Assembly (NCBI GenBank): GCA_017961265.1
Contig: JAGCXN010000006.1
Span: 62,001-126,000 of the forward strand
Reading direction: 5' to 3'
From: Bacteroidales bacterium
GTDB lineage: Bacteria; Bacteroidota; Bacteroidia; Bacteroidales; WCHB1-69
DNA length: 64,000 nucleotides
In this document: positions 36,563-44,354 of the stretch, in pieces
Layout: each line of letters starts with the position of its first letter
Numbering within the stretch: the first letter of the stretch is position 1
The notes under the pieces: model-generated
Databases searched by the model: none
Told to the model about the DNA's origin: nothing
What the model saw: the letters and a program-made list of their open reading frames with translations, nothing else
Translations under genes and position numbers: made by a program

Positions 36563-37110
36563 TGATACTGAACGGTTTAGACTACATACTTCTCGTTCCC
36601 CTTCTTTGGGCCGTTTTCAAAGGTTTCAAAAACGGTCTCATCAAGGAGGTGTTTTCGTTGCTTGCGCTTATTTTGGGCATCTTCATCACCTACAAGTTCT
36701 CTTATTTTGTAGAAGAAAAACTGGATGGGATGTTCGCCGCCCATTACATCGCTTTTGTCATCACCTTTTTTGCCGTCCTCATCGGGGTTCATTTCGTCGG
36801 CGTGCTGGTGGAAAAAGTGATCAAACTAGCGGTTCCCAACTTTCTCAACCGATTGTTTGGCATCTGTTTTGGTATAGCCAAGTGGTTGTTTATCTGTAGC
36901 ATCCTTCTCATCATGCTGGAAACCATTGACACCAAACAGAAAATATTGACTCCGAAACTCACGGAAAACTCCCTCTTTTATCCTTACGTGGAAAAATCCA
37001 CCCATTTCATCGCCCATTGGGCTGGAAAAAACGATAACGACAATGAAAAAGACAATTCTTCTGATTCTGACGATACTGATGTGTCTGACGGCAGCTGCAC
37101 AACGCATTGA
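36562..37110 (+). CDS. CvpA family membrane protein
   Basis: 182 residues from ATG 36562, overlapping the mlaF stop. Four membrane segments and the family start (GLDYILLVPLLWAVFKGFKNGLIKEVFSLLALILG) identify the CvpA/colicin V production family, which helps maintain the cell envelope. The C-terminal tail is acidic and low in complexity (NDNDNEKDNSSDSDDTDVSD). The last 68 nt overlap the next gene in another frame, which is more than usual for an operon. Confidence 0.85.
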   Translation: MILNGLDYILLVPLLWAVFKGFKNGLIKEVFSLLALILGIFITYKFSYFVEEKLDGMFAAHYIAFVITFFAVLIGVHFVGVLVEKVIKLAVPNFLNRLFGICFGIAKWLFICSILLIMLETIDTKQKILTPKLTENSLFYPYVEKSTHFIAHWAGKNDNDNEKDNSSDSDDTDVSDGSCTTH

Positions 37111-37654
37111 AGCCCGCTTCGACAAGGACTTCTCCACCGACTCGCTCCTGAACAAGACATTGGGCGGCGGTGCCTCTTTCATCATTGACGGATGGCACCC
37201 CAACCTCGACTTCCAAATCAACGTTGATTATGTGGGACACCGCGGAGATGTTGATTACTGGGGTGTCGCACAGAGAATAAACAAGGTAAAAGCAGGCGTT
37301 TCCGCGCTCTATACCCACCCTTTGGGACAATATTTCCACCTCCGTGTCGGCGGCGACGTGTCATACAACAACATCAAAAAGGTGGTTACCAATTACATGG
37401 ACACCCTTGCTCCGAACAATAGCGGTATTACCAGCACCACCTATCGCGCCCATCTGCTCGGCATCGGTGCCGTTGTGCAGGTACAGGCACAGTTGGGGAA
37501 ACTGTTCCGTCTAGGAGTCGGCATCACCCCCACCTACCTCATCCCGCTCGCTCAAAAAGTGAGCGTCCCCGACAAAGAACCTTGCTTCAACAAGGGCATT
37601 TTCGACTTTCAACTGCATATAGGTCTGGAAATAAAACTAAATAACGATAACTAA
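37043..37654 (+). CDS. Outer-membrane beta-barrel-like protein
   Basis: 203 residues with a signal peptide (MKKTILLILTILMCLTAAAQ). The mature part shows alternating amphipathic strands (FQINVDYVGHRGDVDYWGV; FHLRVGGDVSYNNI; GAVVQVQAQLGKLFRLGVGI) ending FDFQLHIGLEIKL, typical of small outer-membrane barrels. No named family is recognised. Its start lies 68 nt inside the end of the cvpA frame, and glmM follows 2 nt after its stop. Confidence 0.7.
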   Translation: MKKTILLILTILMCLTAAAQRIEARFDKDFSTDSLLNKTLGGGASFIIDGWHPNLDFQINVDYVGHRGDVDYWGVAQRINKVKAGVSALYTHPLGQYFHLRVGGDVSYNNIKKVVTNYMDTLAPNNSGITSTTYRAHLLGIGAVVQVQAQLGKLFRLGVGITPTYLIPLAQKVSVPDKEPCFNKGIFDFQLHIGLEIKLNNDN

Positions 37655-37656
37655 CT

Positions 37657-39045
37657 ATGGCATTAATCAAATCTATCTCCGGCATTCGCGGAACCATCGG
37701 CGGAAAAGCAGGCGACAACCTCACCCCGCTCGATGTAGTGCAATTTGTTTCCGCCTTCATCACTTTGCTGAAAAACGGCGAAGAAAAACCGCTTACCATC
37801 ATCATCGGGCGCGATGCCCGTGTTTCGGGTGAAATCATCAATAAACTGGCTTGCAGCACGTTGCAGTCTCTTGGAGTAAATGTGATTGACCTCGGTCTTT
37901 CCACCACCCCCACCGTCGAGATGGCCGTCATCCAACACAAGGCCGACGGCGGCATCATCCTCACTGCCTCGCACAACCCGATGCAGTGGAATGCCCTGAA
38001 GCTGCTCAATGCAAACGGTGAGTTCATTTCCGCCGCCGACGGGGCGAAAGTACTGGAAATCATTGAAAAACAAGATTATCAGTTTGCAGAAATCGGCAAA
38101 CTCGGTACCTACAGCACTTACGACCGTGCCATCGAGGACCATATTGATGCCATCCTGAAGCTCGATTTGGTGGACGTGGATGCCATCAAACGGGCGCACT
38201 TTTCCGTCGCCCTCGACTGTGTCAACTCCACCGGCGGCATCGCCCTTCCGAAGCTGTTGGAGGCGCTTGGCGTCACGAATGTCACCGTGCTGAACGGCGA
38301 ACCGACGGGTGTTTTCGCCCACAATCCGGAGCCGCTTCCGCAGCATCTGCACGACCTGTCGAACCTCATCGCCCGCGGCCGTTTCGACGTGGGCTTTGTG
38401 GTCGATCCCGATGTGGACCGCCTCGCTATCGTCCGTGAGGACGGGCAGATGTTCGTGGAGGAATACACTCTCGTGGCCGTCGCCGACTACATCCTGCAGC
38501 ACACCAAGGGGAACACGGTTTCCAACCTGTCGTCCACCCGCGCCCTCCGCGACGTAAGTGCGCGTTACGGCGTGGAGTACAACGCTTCCGCCGTGGGTGA
38601 AGTGAACGTGGTGGAGAAGATGAAGGCGACGAACGCCATCATCGGAGGCGAAGGCAACGGCGGCGTCATCTATCCCGCCCTGCACTACGGCCGCGACGCG
38701 CTGGTAGGTATCGCGCTGTTCCTCAGCTATATGGCAACTTCCGGGAAAAGTTGTACTGAAATTCGCCGCCAGTATCCCGTTTACGTCATCTCCAAGAACA
38801 AGATTGAGCTGCGTCCGAATATGGACGTGAAGGCCATTTTAGCCCACATCGCCGAAAAGTATGCCGACAAGCAGGTCAACACCATCGATGGGGTGAAAAT
38901 CGACTTCGACAACGGTTGGGTGCATCTGCGTCCGTCGAACACGGAGCCCATCATCCGCATTTACGCCGAGGCCGAAACCGAAAGTCTCGCCGATAATATG
39001 GCGACCAAGATTATCGGGGACATAAGGGAGTTTTTGAGGGGGTAA
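37657..39045 (+). CDS. glmM: Phosphoglucosamine mutase
   Basis: 462 residues of the alpha-phosphohexomutase superfamily. It has the phosphoserine loop ILTASHNPMQWNALKLL, the metal loop VVDPDVDRLAIV, the sugar-binding loop GGEGNGGVIYP and the phosphate-binding loop RPSNTEPIIRIYAEA. The start SISGIRGTIGG is the family start. GlmM converts glucosamine-6-phosphate to glucosamine-1-phosphate for UDP-GlcNAc, and thus peptidoglycan and lipid A. A phosphomannomutase activity cannot be excluded from motifs alone. Confidence 0.9.
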   Translation: MALIKSISGIRGTIGGKAGDNLTPLDVVQFVSAFITLLKNGEEKPLTIIIGRDARVSGEIINKLACSTLQSLGVNVIDLGLSTTPTVEMAVIQHKADGGIILTASHNPMQWNALKLLNANGEFISAADGAKVLEIIEKQDYQFAEIGKLGTYSTYDRAIEDHIDAILKLDLVDVDAIKRAHFSVALDCVNSTGGIALPKLLEALGVTNVTVLNGEPTGVFAHNPEPLPQHLHDLSNLIARGRFDVGFVVDPDVDRLAIVREDGQMFVEEYTLVAVADYILQHTKGNTVSNLSSTRALRDVSARYGVEYNASAVGEVNVVEKMKATNAIIGGEGNGGVIYPALHYGRDALVGIALFLSYMATSGKSCTEIRRQYPVYVISKNKIELRPNMDVKAILAHIAEKYADKQVNTIDGVKIDFDNGWVHLRPSNTEPIIRIYAEAETESLADNMATKIIGDIREFLRG

Positions 39046-39058
39046 AGGAGATTTATTG

Positions 39059-39066
39059 TACCTTTG
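39059..39066 (+). promoter_or_regulatory. -7 promoter box giving a probable leaderless mRNA
   Basis: TACCTTTG ends only 7 nt before the ATG at 39074; TTTG at 39033-39036 (22-nt spacing) fits -33 and lies at the end of glmM. The transcript would begin at or next to the start codon. Confidence 0.6.
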
Positions 39067-39073
39067 CACCCGT

Positions 39074-41359
39074 ATGAAAAAAATAACCATTACCCTTGCC
39101 CTTATCCTGTGTTTTGTGCTTAATTCTTTGGCACAAAAACCGATAGCTTTCTCCAAAGAGAAAGACGATTATGTGATTTTGGTAGCAGAAAACCGTACTA
39201 CCGCCGAAGCAGACGCCGCCGCCGTACTGAAATCTTACCTTGAAAAACTGTTCGAGCGAGAGTATGAGATTGTCACCGACGCCACCTTCAAAGGACCGCA
39301 CGCCATCTCCGTCGGACGCAACAAACTGTCGGAGAAGCTGTTTCGCAAATACAGCCCTCAACTGCACGATGACGGCTTCCTTCTCCACACCGACGGCAGC
39401 CACCTCTACATCATCGGCAACGACTCCGCCAAGTCAAACCTGTACGGCGTTTACCACCTGCTGGAAAACTACCTCGGCTGCACCTACACCTGCCAGAACC
39501 ACATCCACTACGAGAAACTTCCCGATGAGGTGGTGCTCAGCATCCACGAGCTCCAGAACCCCTCGTTCCAGTACCGTGAGACCCTGCACCTCATTCCCAA
39601 CATCGACCAGACCTACGCCGACTGGCACAAACTCCACAACCGTCGCGACTTCGACCGCAACTGGGGGATGTTCGTCCACACGTTCCGCCACCTGATTCCG
39701 GTGGAGACCTACTTCGACCAACACCCCGAATGGTTCTCCGAAATCCGAGGGCAGCGGGTGCGCGACGGACAGCTCTGTCTCAGCAATCCTGAAGTGTTGG
39801 AGGAGCTTTGTAAAAATCTGGAAAAGAAGATGAAAGCCGAACCCGACAAGAAGATCTGGTCGGTGTCGCAGAACGACAACGAGTCGTCCTGTACCTGCGC
39901 CCGCTGCCGCCACCTCGACTCGCTCTACGGCGGTCCGTCCGGCACCATGCTATACTTCGTCAACCAAGTGGCGGCCCGCTTCCCCGACAAGGTCATCTCC
40001 ACGCTCGCCTACCAGCAGACCCGCCGTCCACCTCAAAACATCCAACCCGCCGACAACGTCAACATCATGTTCTGCTCCATCGAATGCCCGCGGCAGCTGC
40101 CTATCGCCGAGGTGGACAAGGGCTTCCAGAAAGACATGGCCGGCTGGACGGCACTGACACACAACATCTTCCTGTGGGATTATGTGGTACAGTTCCGCAA
40201 CTATATGGATCCGTTCCCGAACCTGCACGTGCTCCAGCCCAACCTCCAGAACTTCCACAAACACGGCATCCCGATGATCTTCGAGCAGGGTTCCAACCAG
40301 AACATCACCGAGAACTGCGAGTGGCGCACCTTCCTCCTTGCCCACCTGCTTTGGGACGTGAACACCGATGTGAACGAGCTCCGCGACCGCTTCCTTGACG
40401 CCCACTACGGCGAAAACCGCTCTGACTACATCAAGCAGTATTTCGACGTGATGCGGCAAGCACTGCTTGACTCGAAGCAGGTGCTCAACATCTATGGATA
40501 TCCAATGGACGCCCGCAACGGGTACCTCGCGCCCGACAAAATCAAGTACTACCGCTCAATGTTCGCAGCGGCGTACAAGGAGGTGCCGGAAGAGGACTGC
40601 ACGCCCGAAGACCGCCGTTTTTACGACGACCGCCTGCGGCTCCTGGAGCTGTCGCTCGACTACGCCATCCTCGACCTTTCGCTGAACGAACTGTCGCCGG
40701 AACTCTCCTTCTTCCGCACCAACGGCAACGGGGAAAGGGAGGCGCGTCCGGAAATGATAGAGATGGCCAAACGGTTCGTCAAGGACTGTGAGCGACTGGG
40801 CGTTAAGCAATTGGACGAAGCCCGCTATACACCGGCGCAGCTATGGGAGAACATCGAAAACCAGGTGCGCAAAGGGACGGGACGGAATCTCGCCGCAGGA
40901 AAGAATATCACCTGCGCCACCGAATGGAGCAGCCAGTATGACGTGGGCGGTCCGAAAGCCCTCACCGACGGCAAGTTCGGCCAAATGGACTTCCACTTCA
41001 ACTGGCTCGGCTTCTGGGGCCACGATATGGACGTCACCATCGATCTCGAAAGCGAACAAACCGTGAACGAAGTCACCGCCGACTTCCTCTACTACCCCCT
41101 TTCGTGGATTTTTGCACCCAAGAAAATCACCTGCTATATTTCTGAAAATAAGAACGATTGGAAAGAAATCGACAGCAAATCCTTCCAAAATGGGGAGGAT
41201 CTGATTGAGTGCAAAATCGTCAGTTTCCGTTTTGCCGACTTGAAACAAAAGGGCCGGTACGTACGGGTGGTGGCGGAGTCGCTGCTCACCAATCCGGAAT
41301 GGCACCGCGGTGTGGGCCTGCCCTGCTGGATTTTCTGCGACGAGGTAATTGTACGGTAA
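39074..41359 (+). CDS. DUF4838 glycoside hydrolase-like protein with C-terminal discoidin-like domain
   Basis: 761 residues from ATG 39074; the open frame extends 18 nt upstream but that would include the promoter box. Signal peptide MKKITITLALILCFVLNSLA. The N-terminal alpha-glucuronidase-like domain (YGVYHLLENYLGCTYTCQ) is followed by DUF4838 (IWSVSQNDNESSCTCARC; NVNIMFCSIECPRQLPIAEV; EQGSNQNITENCEWRTFLLA). The last 150 residues resemble an F5/8 type C (discoidin) carbohydrate-binding fold (GGPKALTDGKFGQMDF...GRYVRVVAES). It probably acts on a polysaccharide outside the inner membrane. No SusC/D pair is nearby. Confidence 0.85.
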   Translation: MKKITITLALILCFVLNSLAQKPIAFSKEKDDYVILVAENRTTAEADAAAVLKSYLEKLFEREYEIVTDATFKGPHAISVGRNKLSEKLFRKYSPQLHDDGFLLHTDGSHLYIIGNDSAKSNLYGVYHLLENYLGCTYTCQNHIHYEKLPDEVVLSIHELQNPSFQYRETLHLIPNIDQTYADWHKLHNRRDFDRNWGMFVHTFRHLIPVETYFDQHPEWFSEIRGQRVRDGQLCLSNPEVLEELCKNLEKKMKAEPDKKIWSVSQNDNESSCTCARCRHLDSLYGGPSGTMLYFVNQVAARFPDKVISTLAYQQTRRPPQNIQPADNVNIMFCSIECPRQLPIAEVDKGFQKDMAGWTALTHNIFLWDYVVQFRNYMDPFPNLHVLQPNLQNFHKHGIPMIFEQGSNQNITENCEWRTFLLAHLLWDVNTDVNELRDRFLDAHYGENRSDYIKQYFDVMRQALLDSKQVLNIYGYPMDARNGYLAPDKIKYYRSMFAAAYKEVPEEDCTPEDRRFYDDRLRLLELSLDYAILDLSLNELSPELSFFRTNGNGEREARPEMIEMAKRFVKDCERLGVKQLDEARYTPAQLWENIENQVRKGTGRNLAAGKNITCATEWSSQYDVGGPKALTDGKFGQMDFHFNWLGFWGHDMDVTIDLESEQTVNEVTADFLYYPLSWIFAPKKITCYISENKNDWKEIDSKSFQNGEDLIECKIVSFRFADLKQKGRYVRVVAESLLTNPEWHRGVGLPCWIFCDEVIVR

Positions 41360-41366
41360 TTCGCCT

Positions 41367-41462
41367 TTACTCGTAGTATTCGAAAGCGTCAATGATGTCG
41401 AGATAGACACCGTCGGCGTGACCTATTTTTTGCACAAAGGAAAATATAACGTTATTATACAT
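41367..41462 (-). pseudogene. Short C-terminal remnant resembling GH114/TM1410-type protein
   Basis: A 31-residue minus-strand ORF, with its ATG overlapping the HTH gene stop by 3 nt. Its C-terminus GHADGVYLDIIDAFEYYE resembles the GFDGVYLDxxDAYEY motif of endo-alpha-1,4-polygalactosaminidase (GH114) and TM1410-like proteins, where it lies in the barrel. The first 12 residues look random. I take it as the end of a deleted gene. A small coupled ORF is the alternative. Confidence 0.4.
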
Positions 41463-41662
41463 CACTCCCCTTCCTCCAGCATAAAAAGTTCCTCCACCGT
41501 CTTGCCGAAATAGTGCGCCATCTTCAGTGCCAGCAGGGTACTGGGAACGTATTTCCCTAATTCTATGGAATTGACTGCCTGACGGGTCACGCCGATTTTT
41601 TCGGCCAGTTCGCCTTGGGTGATGTTCACCTCGGCACGTGCCACCTTAATCCTGTTTTTCAT
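41462..41662 (-). CDS. Small helix-turn-helix (XRE) regulator
   Basis: 66 residues from ATG 41662, which gives the canonical start MKNRIKVARAEVNITQGELA; longer frames reach into the upstream gene. The HTH runs QGELAEKIGVTRQAVNSIELGKYVPS and is followed by LLALKMAHYFGKTVEELF, the compact YozG/YgzD-like repressor type. It overlaps the 3' end of the membrane-protein gene by 17 nt. The two-gene layout, a small membrane protein with a tiny XRE regulator, is common and probably autoregulated. Confidence 0.88.
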   Translation of the reverse strand: MKNRIKVARAEVNITQGELAEKIGVTRQAVNSIELGKYVPSTLLALKMAHYFGKTVEELFMLEEGE

Positions 41663-42131
41663 TGCGCAAAGAACGTTTATTAAAATACAAACGAAGGTAA
41701 AAACATATAATGAAGACGTATAAGGTGGAGAAAACATTGAACTGCATTACCGTCAGAAAATCAAAGCCCCATACAAAAATCAGACAGAGCAACATAAGCC
41801 CGCTGTTGATATACAGTGACAAGATCAGTGACTCGTACCGAAGCTGCTCGATAAATTCGTCATCTTCCCTATTGCGGGAAAAGCCAATGAAAATGCCGCC
41901 CACGATGAGCAAAATGCCTATCATTGTCAGCAGCAGGTCAGCGTTCGGCCCGAATAAGGAGAAGTACGCCTTGCTCTCCAACGGCTCCATTCCAAACAAC
42001 TCCCGGAGATAATTGATGCTCAAGTCGCCATCCATAGAAAAATAAACAACAATCAATGCAAGGGTGATTCCCAATATCCACCATCCTGCTTTCTTGTATC
42101 CGCTTGGTAATAAGAATTTTGTGTTTTTCAT
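41646..42131 (-). CDS. Hypothetical four-helix membrane protein paired with XRE regulator
   Basis: 161 residues with four hydrophobic segments: WWILGITLALIVVYFS, LLLTMIGILLIVGGIFIGF, SLYINSGLMLLCLIFVWGF and FSTLYVFIICFYLRLYF. No named family is recognised. It overlaps the downstream XRE regulator gene, so regulator and membrane protein are made together; the membrane protein may be the effector or a modulator. Promoter box at 42174. AT-richer than its neighbours. Confidence 0.75.
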   Translation of the reverse strand: MKNTKFLLPSGYKKAGWWILGITLALIVVYFSMDGDLSINYLRELFGMEPLESKAYFSLFGPNADLLLTMIGILLIVGGIFIGFSRNREDDEFIEQLRYESLILSLYINSGLMLLCLIFVWGFDFLTVMQFNVFSTLYVFIICFYLRLYFNKRSLRNEKQD

Positions 42132-42173
42132 AGCTAAAAAATTTAAGGGTTAGACATTTTGTTTTTGACGCTG

Positions 42174-42181
42174 CAAAAATA
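42174..42181 (-). promoter_or_regulatory. -7 promoter box for the membrane protein/XRE pair
   Basis: TATTTTTG on the minus strand, 42 nt upstream of the start at 42131. Confidence 0.6.
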
Positions 42182-42246
42182 CACAAAACTTTACAAAAAG
42201 CAAGTATAAATTACAAAAAGTAATGTTTTTAATACAATTTACAACA

Positions 42247-42278
42247 AACATCCGCCAACTTTCCAGCTGGCGGATGTT
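42247..42278 (-). terminator. Hairpin downstream of hutU
   Basis: AACATCCGCCA pairs with TGGCGGATGTT across a 10-nt centre. It lies 21 nt past the hutU stop and is followed, in that direction, by T-rich sequence. Confidence 0.7.
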
Positions 42279-42299
42279 ATATCAAACCGTAAATCGTGA

Positions 42300-44300
42300 T
42301 TATTTTACGCTCTCTATAATGCTGTCATCCACGAGGTTGGGAAGGGTAACTTTCAGTTCGGGACAGATGGCCATCGCACGCTTGATGGCGAACATGGCGC
42401 CCTCGTTGCGAGCCCAGCTGCGGCGCGAAATGCCATTGTTGACATCCCAGTGCAGCATCATCCTGAGCCGACGGTCGCACTCGGCACTGCCGTCCAGCAC
42501 CATACCGAAGCCGCCGTTCATCACTTCACCCCAGCCGACACCGCCGCCGTTGTGGATGCTCACCCACGTGGCACCCCGGAAGCTGTCGCCGATGACGTTC
42601 TGCACCGCCATGTCGGCACAGCGGTTACTGCCGTCGTAGATGTTGCTGGTCTCACGGAACGGGCTGTCGGTGCCGCTCACATCGTGGTGGTCACGGCCGA
42701 GCACGATGGGCGCGCTGATCTCACCCTTGCGGATGGCCTCGTTGAAACGGGCGGCAATCTTCGTACGACCTTCACAATCGGCATAGAGGATACGGGCCTG
42801 GCTGCCCACCACCAAGTGGTTCTCCTTGGCACCCTTGATCCACTGGATGTTATCGTGCATCTGCTGTTGGATTTCGGCGGGCGCAGTAGCAGCGATTTCC
42901 GCCAACACCTCCATCGCAATATGGTCGCTCTTGTCGAGGTCTTCGGGCTTGCCGCTGGTGCATACCCAACGGAACGGACCGAAACCGTAGTCGAAACACA
43001 TCGGTCCCATAATATCCTGAACGTAGGAAGGATAGCGGAAGGCGGTATTGTCGGCGTTCCAGATGTCGGCACCGGCGCGACTGCTTTCCAACAGGAAGGC
43101 GTTGCCATAGTCGAAGAAGTACATCCCCTTGGCCGTCAGCTTGTTGATGGCAGCCACATGGCGGCGCAAGCTCTCTTGCACGGCCGCTTTGAACTTTTCG
43201 GGTTCTTCCGCCATCATCACCTTGGCATCCTCGAAGGAGATTCCGACGGGATAGTAACCTCCGGCCCACGGGTTGTGGAGCGAGGTCTGGTCACTTCCGA
43301 GATCTACCTGAATGTTGTTGGCGGCACAGTATTCCCAGAGGTCCACCACATTGCCCTGATAGGCGAAGCTCTTGGCCAGCTTCTTGGCGCGGGCTTCGTT
43401 CACAGCGACGAACAGCTCGTCGAGATTTTCGTAAACTTCGTCCACCCAACCTTGGGTATAGCGTTTCTGCGTGGCGCTCGGGTTAATTTCGGCGGTGATG
43501 GAGACCACTCCGGCAATATCACCGGCTTTGGGCTGGGCTCCGCTCATGCCACCAAGGCCGGCGGTAACGAACAGCTTGCCGGCGGTGCCGCCGCCAAGCT
43601 TGCGGGCGGCGTTCAGCACCGTGATGGTGGTGCCGTGCACAATGCCCTGCGGTCCGATATACATGTAACTGCCGGCGGTCATCTGGCCGTACTGCGTCAC
43701 GCCGAGGGCGTTGTAGCGCTCCCAGTCGTCGGGCTTGCTGTAGTTGGGGATCATCATACCATTGGTGACGACCACACGCGGAGCCTCCTTGTGCGACGGG
43801 AACAGTCCCAGCGGGTGGCCGGAGTACATCACGAGGGTCTGCTCGTCGGTCATCTCCGACAGATACTTCATCACGAGGCGGTATTGGGCCCAGTTCTGGA
43901 AGACGGCGCCGTTGCCGCCGTAGGTGATCAGTTCGTGCGGGTGCTGGGCCACAGCGGGGTCCAAGTTGTTCTGGATCATCAGCATGATGGCGGCAGCCTG
44001 CCGGCATTTGGCGGGGTACTGGTCAATGGGGCGGGCATACATCTCGTAGTCGGGACGGTAGCGGTACATGTAGATTCGACCGTATTTGTGCAGTTCCTCC
44101 ATAAATTCCGGCGCGAGGGTGGCGTGGAGGGAGGGGTCGAAGTAGCGGAGCGCGTTGCGCAAGGCCAGCTTCTTCTCTGCGGGGGTCAGAATATCCTTAC
44201 GCTTCGGGGCGTGGTTGACCGTTGTGTCATAAGGTTTCTGTGCGGGCAATTTGGAAGGAATGCCCTGCATAAGATCCTGTTGGAATTCCTGTAAAGTCAT
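42300..44300 (-). CDS. hutU: Urocanate hydratase
   Basis: 666 residues, the long urocanase form. Family blocks include VMYSGHPLGLFPSHKEAPRV, MTAGSYMYIGPQGIVHGTTI, the NAD-binding stretch LFVTAGLGGMSGAQPKA, DQTSLHNPWAGGYYPVG and LGRDHHDVSGTDSPFRETSN. It hydrates urocanate to imidazolonepropionate in histidine breakdown. No hutH, hutI or ftcD gene adjoins; the ammonia-lyase at 56648 is of the tyrosine type. The promoter box is at 44337. Confidence 0.96.
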   Translation of the reverse strand: MTLQEFQQDLMQGIPSKLPAQKPYDTTVNHAPKRKDILTPAEKKLALRNALRYFDPSLHATLAPEFMEELHKYGRIYMYRYRPDYEMYARPIDQYPAKCRQAAAIMLMIQNNLDPAVAQHPHELITYGGNGAVFQNWAQYRLVMKYLSEMTDEQTLVMYSGHPLGLFPSHKEAPRVVVTNGMMIPNYSKPDDWERYNALGVTQYGQMTAGSYMYIGPQGIVHGTTITVLNAARKLGGGTAGKLFVTAGLGGMSGAQPKAGDIAGVVSITAEINPSATQKRYTQGWVDEVYENLDELFVAVNEARAKKLAKSFAYQGNVVDLWEYCAANNIQVDLGSDQTSLHNPWAGGYYPVGISFEDAKVMMAEEPEKFKAAVQESLRRHVAAINKLTAKGMYFFDYGNAFLLESSRAGADIWNADNTAFRYPSYVQDIMGPMCFDYGFGPFRWVCTSGKPEDLDKSDHIAMEVLAEIAATAPAEIQQQMHDNIQWIKGAKENHLVVGSQARILYADCEGRTKIAARFNEAIRKGEISAPIVLGRDHHDVSGTDSPFRETSNIYDGSNRCADMAVQNVIGDSFRGATWVSIHNGGGVGWGEVMNGGFGMVLDGSAECDRRLRMMLHWDVNNGISRRSWARNEGAMFAIKRAMAICPELKVTLPNLVDDSIIESVK

Positions 44301-44336
44301 ATATACAATGTTTTAATATTTGTCACAAAAAGGTTG

Positions 44337-44344
44337 CAAAGATA
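44337..44344 (-). promoter_or_regulatory. -7 promoter box for hutU
   Basis: TATCTTTG on the minus strand, 36 nt before the hutU start. Confidence 0.6.
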
Positions 44345-44354
44345 CAAAATTTCA

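Noticed and set aside
42450..44294. Long plus-strand ORF (614 codons) opposite hutU
   Set aside because: It is a shadow of a GC-rich gene: the minus strand encodes a complete urocanase with all motifs, the plus frame has no recognisable domain. The same applies to long frames opposite nfnAB, htpG, the S41 peptidase and TAL.
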